Shown in pieces: positions 42,267-50,806 of a DNA stretch of 62,091 nt. This stretch comes from Acidobacteriota bacterium (lineage in GTDB: Bacteria; Acidobacteriota; Vicinamibacteria; Vicinamibacterales; 2-12-FULL-66-21), in contig QHWT01000039.1 of assembly GCA_003222675.1 (NCBI GenBank), forward strand, positions 1 through 62,091. The letters are read 5' to 3'. Position 1 is the stretch's first letter, and each line of letters opens with the position of its first letter. The position numbers were made by a program, and so were the translations under genes. Under the pieces are notes generated by a model. The model made no database searches. It had not been told where the DNA came from and worked only from the letters and a program-made list of their open reading frames with translations.

Positions 42267-43396
42267 CGCGACGCGCCGCCGTCGCTTTCCTGGCGTTCGT
42301 TGTCACCGCCTGCCGCGCGACAGATTCGCAACCGCCGCCGGCGGGTCTCATCACCAATGCGCAGCGCGACGCGGCGCTCGCGTCCGCGCGCGTGTGGCAC
42401 GCGCCCGCCATACCGATCAACCAGGCCAATCTCGGTGACAATCCCGCCAACGAGGGGTCGCCCGACACCATGGAAGTCAGTTGCCGATTCTCGCTTCAAA
42501 AGGTCGGCGGCACGACCCCGAAGTTCTACTGCACGCTGGATTCCGGCGAGATCGTGAAGGTGAAGTACGGCCGATGGAATCCGGAGCCTGCCGGAGAAGT
42601 GGCGGCCACGCGATTGCTGCACGCGCTCGGCTTCCCCGCCGATCGCATGTACGTCACGAGCAGCGTGCGATGCTGGGGCTGCCCGCCCTTTCCGTTCACC
42701 GCCCTCGAGTGCATCGAGCGCACCGGAGCGACCCGGCCTTGCACGATCGGCGCGAGTGCCGCACGCGCCGTCATCTTTCCCGGCGCCGTGATCGAGCGGC
42801 CGCTCGGCGGACGAAAGATTGAAGCCACGCCCGACCAGGGCTGGAGCTGGTTCGAGCTCGATCGGGTCGAGCCGGCTCGCGGAGGATCCTCGCGCGCAGA
42901 AATCGATGCGCTGCGCCTGATCGCGATCCTGCTGGCGCACTGGGACAACAAGGGTCCGAACCAGCGGCTGGTCTGCCCCGGCGGGCAGGATCGCGTCGAC
43001 GGGTCCTGCGCGGCCGCGCTGCTGATGGTGCAGGACCTTGGCGCGACGTTCGGTCCGCTGAAAATCGACCTCCATAACTGGCGCCGCGTGCAGATGTGGG
43101 ACGATGGCGCAGCCTGCCGCGTCAGCATGAAGGCGCTGCCGTTCAACGGCGCGACGTTCGGCACCCATCGAATTTCAGAGGAAGGCCGGCAGTTCGCGCT
43201 GAAGCTGCTGCGGCCGCTGGCGCGGTCCCAGCTGAGCGCGCTGTTCACGACATCGGGCGTAACGCGTTTCGATCACGTCACCGGTGAAGGTCATGACGCC
43301 GAGGCCTGGGTGACGGCGTTCATGGCGAAAATCGATCAGATCGCCCTGGGAGGCCCGTGCCCCTCGGCCGCCGAGCTCACGGCGCGTGGCGAGTGA
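42263..43396 (+). CDS. lipoprotein with a kinase-like fold signature
   Basis: A 377-residue protein with a lipobox-like signal (FVVTAC, Cys17). I do not recognise a named family. The conserved-looking pieces fall in the order of a protein-kinase-like core: a strand with Lys (EIVKVKYG, Lys99 or Lys101), a helix Glu (GEVAATRLL, Glu112), a catalytic-loop-like HWDNKGPN (Asp228, Asn233) and a metal-site-like QDLG (Asp258). Fam20C, HipA and related atypical kinases share this arrangement. If real, it would act outside the cytoplasm. The start overlaps the lactamase remnant's stop, and the 3' end overlaps the convergent phosphoesterase by 20 bp. Confidence 0.6.
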   Translation: MTRRAAVAFLAFVVTACRATDSQPPPAGLITNAQRDAALASARVWHAPAIPINQANLGDNPANEGSPDTMEVSCRFSLQKVGGTTPKFYCTLDSGEIVKVKYGRWNPEPAGEVAATRLLHALGFPADRMYVTSSVRCWGCPPFPFTALECIERTGATRPCTIGASAARAVIFPGAVIERPLGGRKIEATPDQGWSWFELDRVEPARGGSSRAEIDALRLIAILLAHWDNKGPNQRLVCPGGQDRVDGSCAAALLMVQDLGATFGPLKIDLHNWRRVQMWDDGAACRVSMKALPFNGATFGTHRISEEGRQFALKLLRPLARSQLSALFTTSGVTRFDHVTGEGHDAEAWVTAFMAKIDQIALGGPCPSAAELTARGE

Positions 43397-44321
43397 TGAC
43401 GCCGGCATCGATCGTCGCGCCCGTACGGCTGATCGCCTGGAACCACAGCTCGTCGCCGCTGACCTCGATCATCAGGAAATGATAGTCGGTATCGAACCCG
43501 CGCGCGCGCGCGGCCGACGGCCGGATGTCCCCACGCCGCAGCGATCCCGCTCCGCCGGAGATGAAATAGGCGATGCCGTGCTGCGGAACGATCCGTTCGT
43601 AGAAATGCTCGTGACCTGACAGCACCACGTCGACATCCCCGTCGACGAGGATCGGCTCCACGGCGCTCCGCAGCGATCGTGCGCCTGCCTGATACCGTCC
43701 TGACGTGTACAGCGGATGGTGGAAAAAGGCGATCTTCCAGCGAGTGTTCGAATCGTCCAGCGCCTTCTTCAGCCATGCAAGTTGATCGCGATCGAACGAT
43801 CGGCTGTCGAGCGCGAAGAAGCGGACGCCCGCGCCGGCCAGACCCTTCAGCGACTTCTCTCCCTCCCGGAACGTGTAGTAGCGGCGACCGTCCATGTTGA
43901 AGCCCTTGTAGTTGATCTCATCGGGCTCGTCGTGATTGCCAATCGCAGCGTGAAACGATACGCCCGCGTCCAGCAGCGCGCGATAGGGCGCTTCGAATTT
44001 CTTCAGGTAGTCGTTGGCGTCGTGCGGAGGATAGATGTTGTCGCCCAGCATCAGCACGAAGCTGAACGCAAATCGCTCGCGCCATGCGACCATCTGCGCG
44101 GCGACCTCGCGCTGCGGATCGTCGCCCCGCCCTGAGTCGCCGATGACGGCGAACCTGACCGAGCCGTCACGCAGCGGCAGCACGAGCTCACCGGCCGCCG
44201 GCCGCAGCTCGCGAACGACAGGCTCGGTCTGCCGCCTCGTCTCCCGCGGCAGATCGCGATGACAGGCAGCCATCGCGAGCCACGCGACGAGCAGGACCGC
44301 CTTCTTTTTCGCGCGTGTCAC
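43377..44321 (-). CDS. metallophosphoesterase lipoprotein
   Basis: A 314-residue calcineurin-like phosphoesterase with signal AMAAC as lipobox and all metal motifs: GDSGRG, GDNIY, GNHDE, FFHHP and GHEHFYER. This is the purple-acid-phosphatase-like group, which hydrolyses phosphomonoesters or phosphoproteins outside the cell membrane. GTG start overlaps the stop of the HerA-like gene. Its tail overlaps the kinase-like lipoprotein. Confidence 0.88.
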   Translation of the reverse strand: MTRAKKKAVLLVAWLAMAACHRDLPRETRRQTEPVVRELRPAAGELVLPLRDGSVRFAVIGDSGRGDDPQREVAAQMVAWRERFAFSFVLMLGDNIYPPHDANDYLKKFEAPYRALLDAGVSFHAAIGNHDEPDEINYKGFNMDGRRYYTFREGEKSLKGLAGAGVRFFALDSRSFDRDQLAWLKKALDDSNTRWKIAFFHHPLYTSGRYQAGARSLRSAVEPILVDGDVDVVLSGHEHFYERIVPQHGIAYFISGGAGSLRRGDIRPSAARARGFDTDYHFLMIEVSGDELWFQAISRTGATIDAGVITRHAP

Positions 44322-46729
44322 TGAGGCGTCCAGCCGAGCGCGACAAACTGCACCGCGATCTGCCCCCGCCTCGGCGAGAGCGATACGGTTTCCAGGCGGC
44401 CGGCGTCCGCGTCGAAGCGCGCCGCAATCCCTTTCGTCTCTTCCTCGATCCGGGCGTCGAGGTCCTCCAGCGCCTTGCGCGCGACGTCCACGTTCTCCTG
44501 CGCGCGCTTCACGTCCTGCTGTTCCTTCGCGCTGCGCCCCAGCCCTCGCGCCGCGGTCGTCGCCCGCCCCAGCGTACCCGCGGTCACGGCCTTGCGCCCG
44601 AGGAACGCGCCGAGCACCGTTGCGCCGAACGAGACCGCTGTCTGCAGATTCTGCTGCGACGCCTGCTCGCGCTCACGCGCCATTCCCTGCTCCGCCTTGC
44701 GCACTTTTTCTTCGAGGCGCGCGCGTTTCTCTGCGTAGCGCCGCCGCACGTCCTCGACCTCCGCGTCGCGCGCTTCCCGCTGTGCGCTCTGCACGCGAAT
44801 TCGGAAGTCGCGTTCGGATTCCCCAGCGCGCGAGGTGATCTTCAGGCCAGCGTGTCTGTGCAATTCGATGCGCTGATCCTGCGCCAGCCAGGCAGCGAAC
44901 GCCTTCTGCCACGCGGCATAGCTCTTCGGCGCCGCGGCCGCTTTCGGGGCTGGCTCGAATGTCGCCCCCTCTGCCGGGGTCGTCCCGAGATCCGCGGGCG
45001 CGATATCGAGAATCCCGGCGGCGGTCCAATCGACCGGCACGGCGCCGTCGCCAATCGGGGTGATAGCCACGATGTCGCGCGACTCGTCAATCTGCAGCTT
45101 CGGGTCGCTGAATGCAACGCGGGCAACGCCGAGCGCCACCGGCGAATACTGCGTCGGTGTGCCGGACGCCGGCACAAAGAACTGCTGGATCTCAGGCGCA
45201 AGCACGGGGCGAGCGCCCGTATCGGACCTCGGGCTTCGGACTTCAGGCCTCGGGGCTTCCGCCGTCGGACCTCGATCCTCGGTCCTCCCGCCTTCGCCGC
45301 TTTGCCGCTTCGGCGCGGCAGGCAGCTGTTGGGTAGCCGCGTGCGTCAATCTACGAATCTGGTCGCGCGAGAGCGGGCCGCGCAGATACGAGAGGGTCCA
45401 GCGCGTCTGAAACGTCCGCGGCGCCTTCTCGTGGACGTTGTGCAGGAGGAACACGCGCTTGCCGAGCGACGAGAGCGTCCTGTCGACCTCCGCGCGATCG
45501 ATCGCGCCAACCGAGACTCCTTCGAGCCCCTCGAGGACGCGCGCCTTGTCACGTTCCGTCTGCAGGCGGCCGAGAAACCACGTGCCCGCGTTCGCCAGCC
45601 CCTTGTAATCGAGATCCACGGTATTTTGCGTGGCGAGGAGCACGCCGACGCCGAAGGCGCGGGCCTGCTTCAGCAGCGTGAGCAGTGGCGGCTTCGACGG
45701 CGGGTTCGCCACCGGAGGAAAGTAGCCGGCGATTTCGTCCATGTAGACGATCGCGCGCAAACTCGTCGTCCCGCTCTGCGCGCGCATCCAGCCGACGACC
45801 TGGTTGAGCAGCAGCGAGACGAAGAACATCCGCTGCGCGTCGCTCAGATGCGCAATCGAGAGGATCGACACACGCGGTCCGCCCGCGGCGCTGTACAACA
45901 ACGTGCCTGGGTCGAGCGGCTCCCCTTCGAGCCACTGTTCGAAGCCCGGCGACGCGAGCACCGCGTTCAACTGCATCGCCAAATCGAACCGTTCCTTCGC
46001 GGGATAGAATGAGTCGACATCGAGCATGCCAATCTTCTGGAAGGGCGGAGCCTGCACCTGCTGGATCAAGGATCCGAGATCGAGATCACGGCGATCGCGC
46101 CACGCCGTGGCGAACAGTGACGAGAGGAACGTGTGCTGCCGGCCGCGCGGTTCAGCATCGGCGCCCGCCAGCGTGAGGACGCCCGTCGCGGTAGAGGAGG
46201 CACGCTCCGCCAGCGCTTCCGCGTCCTCGCGGATCGCACCGGGAGGCGCCGCGAAGGAGCTGAGGATCGACAGCGGCAGTCCCGCGCGGCTGCCGGGAGT
46301 GTAGATGGCGAATTCGGCCGCCGCCCTCAACCGCTCGATGCGCGCGCCGTCTTCACCCCACTCCGCGAGCCCTTTACGCCAGAGGTCGGCCTGCTGCGCG
46401 GCGAACGCATCCGGCGTGACGCCGGCGCGCCTGGCTTCGTCCTCGTCGATCCACGATCGAAAGTCCTCCGGCCGAAGGCGCGGAAACGTCAGGAGCAGGT
46501 TCGACACGTCCCCCTTCGGATCAATCGCGATCACCGGCACGCCGTCAATGGCCGCTTCCTCGACGAGCGACAGACATAATCCCGTTTTTCCGCTGCCCGT
46601 CATACCGACCGACACCGCGTGCGTCAGGAGATCGCGCGAGTCGTAGAGGAGCGTGTTCCCGAGCCGCATTCCGGACGCATCGCTTTCCCGGCCCAGATAG
46701 AACAGACCGAGCTTCTCGAAGTCAGCCAT
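44318..46729 (-). CDS. HerA/DUF853-like ATPase
   Basis: An 803-residue P-loop ATPase of the HerA-FtsK superfamily. Walker A GMTGSGKTG (42-50), AIDPKGD, Walker B in RAIVYMDEIAGYF, and the sensor LLATQNTVDLDYK. The N-terminal 420 residues form the motor. Near 480-502 is a low-complexity linker (RPEVRSPRSDTGARP) encoded by the GAGGTCC-family repeat. The C-terminus is a long coiled coil (about 690-740) and a membrane-like AVSFGATVLGAFLG. Function is probably DNA or protein translocation, not settled for this family. Confidence 0.85.
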   Translation of the reverse strand: MADFEKLGLFYLGRESDASGMRLGNTLLYDSRDLLTHAVSVGMTGSGKTGLCLSLVEEAAIDGVPVIAIDPKGDVSNLLLTFPRLRPEDFRSWIDEDEARRAGVTPDAFAAQQADLWRKGLAEWGEDGARIERLRAAAEFAIYTPGSRAGLPLSILSSFAAPPGAIREDAEALAERASSTATGVLTLAGADAEPRGRQHTFLSSLFATAWRDRRDLDLGSLIQQVQAPPFQKIGMLDVDSFYPAKERFDLAMQLNAVLASPGFEQWLEGEPLDPGTLLYSAAGGPRVSILSIAHLSDAQRMFFVSLLLNQVVGWMRAQSGTTSLRAIVYMDEIAGYFPPVANPPSKPPLLTLLKQARAFGVGVLLATQNTVDLDYKGLANAGTWFLGRLQTERDKARVLEGLEGVSVGAIDRAEVDRTLSSLGKRVFLLHNVHEKAPRTFQTRWTLSYLRGPLSRDQIRRLTHAATQQLPAAPKRQSGEGGRTEDRGPTAEAPRPEVRSPRSDTGARPVLAPEIQQFFVPASGTPTQYSPVALGVARVAFSDPKLQIDESRDIVAITPIGDGAVPVDWTAAGILDIAPADLGTTPAEGATFEPAPKAAAAPKSYAAWQKAFAAWLAQDQRIELHRHAGLKITSRAGESERDFRIRVQSAQREARDAEVEDVRRRYAEKRARLEEKVRKAEQGMAREREQASQQNLQTAVSFGATVLGAFLGRKAVTAGTLGRATTAARGLGRSAKEQQDVKRAQENVDVARKALEDLDARIEEETKGIAARFDADAGRLETVSLSPRRGQIAVQFVALGWTPQ

Positions 46730-46746
46730 GGGCGGATCGTATCGGA

Positions 46747-46802
46747 TTTGGGAATTTGGGAATTTGGTGATTTGGTGATTTGGTGATTTGGTGATTTGGT
46801 GA
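46747..46802. repeat. 8-bp tandem repeat TTTGGGAA/TTTGGTGA, seven units
   Basis: Seven head-to-tail 8-bp units: two TTTGGGAA, then five TTTGGTGA, all perfect. They take up nearly all of the 77-bp gap between the divergent HerA-like gene and the 46807 gene, so any promoter must lie in or between the units. Confidence 0.95.
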
Positions 46803-46806
46803 AACC

Positions 46807-47082
46807 GTGGAGTACGTCTACGCGGCGGACATCCTTGACCCGCTGGCCGCGCACGGACTTCGTCCGACGGCCACGACGCCGCCGGGCGTCGTTCGCGACG
46901 CGTTGAGCGATCTTTACAGATATGAAATCCGCCGGCTGCGGAGGACGCTGCTCGAAGGGGGCATTCAGAAACCAGACTACGCAGACCATGTGATCGCGTT
47001 GCGAAAGAGGTACTGGCTGCTGTCGCTGCCCGTGCGGCACTGGGCCGCCACGGCCACAGAAGAATACAGAAAAGCACAGTAA
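46807..47082 (+). CDS. small conserved hypothetical protein
   Basis: A 91-residue basic protein beginning with GTG, with a helical core (GVVRDALSDLYRYEIRRLRR, then DYADHVIALRKRYWLLSLPV). I do not recognise it. The divergent repeat sits five bases before the start codon. The last nine codons (ATEEYRKAQ) are encoded by CACAGAAGAA-type repeat, so the C-terminus has been extended by the repeat. Confidence 0.6.
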   Translation: MEYVYAADILDPLAAHGLRPTATTPPGVVRDALSDLYRYEIRRLRRTLLEGGIQKPDYADHVIALRKRYWLLSLPVRHWAATATEEYRKAQ

Positions 47083-47179
47083 CAACACAGAAGAACGCAG
47101 AGCACTGCAGTGTTCTTTTTGCGGTATTCGCCTTTGCAGTGTTCTTCTGTGTTGTTCTGTGTTGTTCTGTGTTGTTCTG
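47055..47179. repeat. CACAGAAGAA palindrome at the 3' end of the 46807 gene
   Basis: Left arm 47055-47109 starts inside the coding sequence; right arm 47134-47179 is the inverted copy (AACAACACAGAAGAAC faces GTTCTTCTGTGTTGTT). A CACTGCAGTG palindrome is near the turn. Confidence 0.85.
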
Positions 47180-47210
47180 CGGCCAGCTCTGCTACTATGC
47201 AGCGGAGTTT

Positions 47211-47255
47211 ATCCACGGATTACACGGAGCACACCGATCGGATCCGTGTGGATCC
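47211..47255. repeat. CACGGAT palindrome upstream of the histone-like gene
   Basis: ATCCACGGATTACACGGA faces GGATCCGTGTGGATCCGTG. It is a second member of the 22783 family and lies about 35 bp ahead of the next start codon, so it may be in the leader. Confidence 0.75.
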
Positions 47256-47289
47256 GTGCGATCCGTTTCAACCCTGGTTCGGAGGATTT

Positions 47290-47721
47290 ATGGCAGATCA
47301 ACGGGATCAGTCAGCCGACAACGTGCTGACGAGGTCGGCAGAAACCGTCGGCGGCGCGCTCGGCACCGCGGTCAACACGGCACAACAGGCGGCTTCCACC
47401 GCCACGCGCTTCGGGACGCAGGCCGCGGAGACTGCCGCCTCCACCGCCGCCTCGATGGCGGATGCCGCCGCGAACGCCGTCGAAGGCACCGCCCCCGCCC
47501 GGCGAGTCGTGCGCCGTACGGCGCGACGCGCGGTCAAAACCGCACGGCGGGCAATGAAAACGGCCGCGAAAGGCGGGAAGAAGACCGCAAGCCGCGCCAA
47601 GGGGGCCGAGGCAAGGAAGAAGCAGGCCGGCGGCCGCCAAGCGGCGCGTAAAGCCGTCGGTCGCAGCGCCGCCAGACCCGCAGCCCGCAAGGGCGCGCGG
47701 AAGGCAGGCAAGAAGAAGTAG
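47290..47721 (+). CDS. histone H1-like / AlgP-like Lys-Ala-rich protein
   Basis: A 143-residue protein: residues 1-70 are Ala/Thr-rich helix, residues 70-143 are a Lys/Arg/Ala tail with repeated KTARRAMKTAAKGGKK-like motifs, as in bacterial histone H1-like proteins that bind DNA. Ribosome site GGAGGA is ideal. The stop TAG is followed at once by a hairpin. Confidence 0.75.
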   Translation: MADQRDQSADNVLTRSAETVGGALGTAVNTAQQAASTATRFGTQAAETAASTAASMADAAANAVEGTAPARRVVRRTARRAVKTARRAMKTAAKGGKKTASRAKGAEARKKQAGGRQAARKAVGRSAARPAARKGARKAGKKK

Positions 47722-47736
47722 TCAGGAGACAGGAGG

Positions 47737-47761
47737 CAGGAGGCAGGGCGACTGCCTCCTG
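47737..47761. terminator. hairpin shared by two convergent genes
   Basis: CAGGAGGCAG-GGCGA-CTGCCTCCTG, a perfect 10-bp stem. The whole 62-bp gap 47722-47783 consists of AGGAGGC/GCCTCCT units. It would read as a hairpin from either strand. Confidence 0.65.
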
Positions 47762-47783
47762 AATTCTGCCTCCTGAATTCTGC

Positions 47784-50693
47784 TCACCGGCCCGTTTCCG
47801 TCGTCGTCTGACGGGCCGGTCCGGCTTGTCCCGCGAGATAAATTCCGTTGAACAGGAACTTGAAGGTGCCGTGCGGCTGGCCGCGGAACGTGATCTCCGG
47901 CGTGAACAGGAAGAGGCGTCCACGGCCGACGGGCGCGTCCACGCCGACAATCCCGTTTTCGAGATAGCTCTGCCCATATGCCCAGCCGCTGCGCAGCGCT
48001 GTAGCGGTGGCAAACCACGCAACCGGTCTGATGCCCTTCATCGCCGCTTCGGGCTCCAGGCGGAACACGGGGCTGTTGTCGTAGAACACGTCCACCGGGT
48101 TCGTCACCCCGTGCGCGATCGGGATCGATGTGTCGACGGCCGCGGATAAGATGGAGCCGGGCACGTAAAATTTCTCGTTCGGCACTTGATGGAATGCGCC
48201 GTCAGCGCCGCGTTCCACGAGGTGGTTGGTGATCGGCAGCTCGAACAATCGGGCCACGTTCGACGCGGATCGGCCGACGGCGATAATGGTGCCTCCATCC
48301 TCGACGAACTTCTTCAGTGCGGGGCCGGTCTCGGCAGCGGTGTAGGCGCCCACCATCACCTGATATTCGGCCGGGACGTCCGCCCCCGTGCTCGCGCCCC
48401 CCTGCCCTGAGCCGCCCGACGCACCTCGCCGATCACGACTGCCGGAGCCTTCAGCGGGAGCGCCAGGCCCGACGCCCGACGGAAACACGATGACGTCGTA
48501 CCGGCTCGCGAGGTTGCCGGCGTTCACCGCCTTGGGATAAACCACTTCAAATGGAAACTCGAACTGCTCGAACAGAAATCGCGTCCAGCCGGAAGGCATC
48601 GAGCCGCCGTACTGATCCGCGAGCGCGATGCGCATCTTGTGCAGCTTGATACCCGTGTTCGACACCGCCCATGGAACCGCTTCAAAGTTCACGCCGAGAT
48701 CCGCTGCGATCCTGGTGACAAGCGCCTGCGTGGATGGCTTTGCGTACACATAGAACGCTCCTGGCCGCAGTGTCCCGCCCGTGATCCACCACACGTCTTC
48801 TCCCGCATTCAGCAGCCGGTTGATCGCCGTAAACGAATCGTTCATCGCGTGGCTGAACACATACCCCGCGCCCGGCGGCGGGGTCCCCGTGACCTTGCCT
48901 GCCGGCGCCCTCAGCAGCCCCTCCACTTTTTCGAACGGACCGTCGAACTTCTCGAGCACGCGATCGAATTTCACGCCCATCTGGTACGCCAGCGTCCACC
49001 CGGCATTGTCGTACGGCCGCGTCGGCGGTCCACCGGGATACGGAATGTCGTCGGGATGATCCTGCGGCTCGAACATGTCGAGCACGTGCGGGCGGAACGC
49101 CTGCGCGGCCTTCACGACGTACGATCCGGCGAGATAGTTCGTCCCTGCCACAGTGAACGGCGCCGTCGCGCGGTGAACGGTGACGCCGACCTTCAACAGC
49201 GCGTTCATGAACTTCGTGGCGGTTGCAAAGTCCGGCTGGTCCGACGGCAGGATGAAGCCGCGCGGATCGCGCATATCGGGATTGCGCAGCATCGCCTTGA
49301 ACTGCTCCGCGGTGCCGCCGGATCCGCCCGGATTGTTGACGCTTTCGTCCGCAGCCGTGCGATCACCCCGGCCTGAGCCTATCGCGCCTCGACCTGGCTC
49401 GGGACCCTGAGGTTCTCGAAGGATCGAAGAGGCCTGGGCCGTCAGCGCGGCTTGCGCCGCGCTCATGCGACGCGGGGTCGGCGTCCAGCTGTCGCGACTC
49501 CCCCGCTCGATCGAGTTCATCCCCATCCGCCAGATATTGAAAAGGAAATTCTCCCGGTTGCGCGACGCGATGTCGAGGACCGCCCAGTTCGCGGTCAGCG
49601 AGTAGTCGATCGACTGCCGGAAGTGCCACACCTGCGGCTCGACTGGATAGTGCAGGCTCGCGTCGGGCAGCTGTTTCGACGGCAGGAACGGGATCGTAAC
49701 CGGCGTCGGGTTGCCTATCGTCTCGGTCAGCAGGCCGATCATGTTGTGGAAGTACACAGTCGTGCGCAGGCCGCCATTCCACCAGGTCGAGTAGCTGGAG
49801 CCCTTGCGGCTCGTGATGCCGGGCTTTCGCTCCGCGTTGAACCGCGTCGCCATCGCCGCGCCCACCAGATCGAGCTCGGCGGGAACGATCGGATCGAAGT
49901 TGTAGTTGAACGGGTCGCGGAACGGCGGCGCGAACATCACCGTGCCGGCCGGACCGGTCTGGTGATGGTTGTACGTGATTTGCGGGAACCACTCTGTGTA
50001 GAGCACCCGGTTCATATTGATGCTCTCGGGCAGGTTCGACATGTAGAAATCGCGGTTGTTGTCGTGCCCCGCGTATTTTTCATAGAGCCGCGGGATGCCC
50101 GGTCCCTGGCCGCGCTGCTCCGGCACCGGGTTGCGCATGTACCAGCTCGAGACGAGCTCCATGCCATCTGGATTCGCGTGCACCGCGAGAATGATGCAGT
50201 CGCTGAGGATCCGCAGCGTCTCGGGATCGTTGCGGCTAATCAGCTGATATACGGTCTCGATCAACTGGTGCGCGCCGAGCACTTCGGTTGCGTGCAGGCC
50301 GCCGTCGATCCAGACGATCGACTTGCCCTCCTTCGCGAGCCCGCGCGCCTGGTCCTCCGGCACGCCTTCGGCGAGCGCGAGCTTGCGCGCGATCTCCTTG
50401 TAGCGATCGAGCTTCTTGAAATTCTCTGGAGCGGTGACGATCGACATCAGCTGCGGCCGTCCTTCAGCCGTCTTGCCGATGTCGACGACCCGCATCCGGT
50501 CGGATTCTTTGTCGAGCTTCTGCCAGTAGGAGATGAACTGGGTATAGGTGGCGAGCTGGTAATCGTCGCCGATGTTGAATCCGAAAAACTGCTTCGGGCT
50601 GGTGACGTTCGGAGCCTGCGCGGCCGGCGCCATCGCGACCGCCGCGACCAGCGTCAGCGCTACCGCGACCGCGCGGTATCTACGTACGAGCAT
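47784..50693 (-). CDS. large secreted M14 zinc carboxypeptidase
   Basis: A 969-residue exported peptidase. Signal peptide to about residue 26. The zinc site His134-x-x-Glu137 is in GGLHATE, with ANPDG and GHDNNRDFY following, as in M14 carboxypeptidases. The C-terminal two thirds hold a GATase1-like domain and Gly/Arg-rich linkers, a layout common in Acidobacteria and Bacteroidetes. ATG 50693 is chosen because GGGGAGG lies just upstream and TAGAAT is at 50724-50719. An ATG at 50720 is less likely. Confidence 0.88.
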   Translation of the reverse strand: MLVRRYRAVAVALTLVAAVAMAPAAQAPNVTSPKQFFGFNIGDDYQLATYTQFISYWQKLDKESDRMRVVDIGKTAEGRPQLMSIVTAPENFKKLDRYKEIARKLALAEGVPEDQARGLAKEGKSIVWIDGGLHATEVLGAHQLIETVYQLISRNDPETLRILSDCIILAVHANPDGMELVSSWYMRNPVPEQRGQGPGIPRLYEKYAGHDNNRDFYMSNLPESINMNRVLYTEWFPQITYNHHQTGPAGTVMFAPPFRDPFNYNFDPIVPAELDLVGAAMATRFNAERKPGITSRKGSSYSTWWNGGLRTTVYFHNMIGLLTETIGNPTPVTIPFLPSKQLPDASLHYPVEPQVWHFRQSIDYSLTANWAVLDIASRNRENFLFNIWRMGMNSIERGSRDSWTPTPRRMSAAQAALTAQASSILREPQGPEPGRGAIGSGRGDRTAADESVNNPGGSGGTAEQFKAMLRNPDMRDPRGFILPSDQPDFATATKFMNALLKVGVTVHRATAPFTVAGTNYLAGSYVVKAAQAFRPHVLDMFEPQDHPDDIPYPGGPPTRPYDNAGWTLAYQMGVKFDRVLEKFDGPFEKVEGLLRAPAGKVTGTPPPGAGYVFSHAMNDSFTAINRLLNAGEDVWWITGGTLRPGAFYVYAKPSTQALVTRIAADLGVNFEAVPWAVSNTGIKLHKMRIALADQYGGSMPSGWTRFLFEQFEFPFEVVYPKAVNAGNLASRYDVIVFPSGVGPGAPAEGSGSRDRRGASGGSGQGGASTGADVPAEYQVMVGAYTAAETGPALKKFVEDGGTIIAVGRSASNVARLFELPITNHLVERGADGAFHQVPNEKFYVPGSILSAAVDTSIPIAHGVTNPVDVFYDNSPVFRLEPEAAMKGIRPVAWFATATALRSGWAYGQSYLENGIVGVDAPVGRGRLFLFTPEITFRGQPHGTFKFLFNGIYLAGQAGPARQTTTETGR

Positions 50694-50739
50694 GGGACCT
50701 CCCCGGTCGGAAGGCCCCATTCTAATTGAGTAATTTTGG

Positions 50740-50806
50740 AATCGGGTAATCGGGTGATCGCAATTACTCGATTACCCGATTACCCGATTACCCGATTACT
50801 TGATTA
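50740..50806. repeat. CGATTACC palindrome at the pilin 3' end
   Basis: AATCGGGTAATCGGGTGAT (50740-50758) faces ATTACTCGATTACCCGATT (50763-50781) with further 8-bp units up to the pilin stop codon (TTA at 50804-50806, minus strand). The last codons of the pilin belong to the repeat. Confidence 0.9.

Noticed and set aside
46747-46802. Tandem repeat as a plasmid iteron or replication origin
   Set aside because: No Rep, DnaA or partition gene nearby, and units are too short and too close to start codons on both sides.
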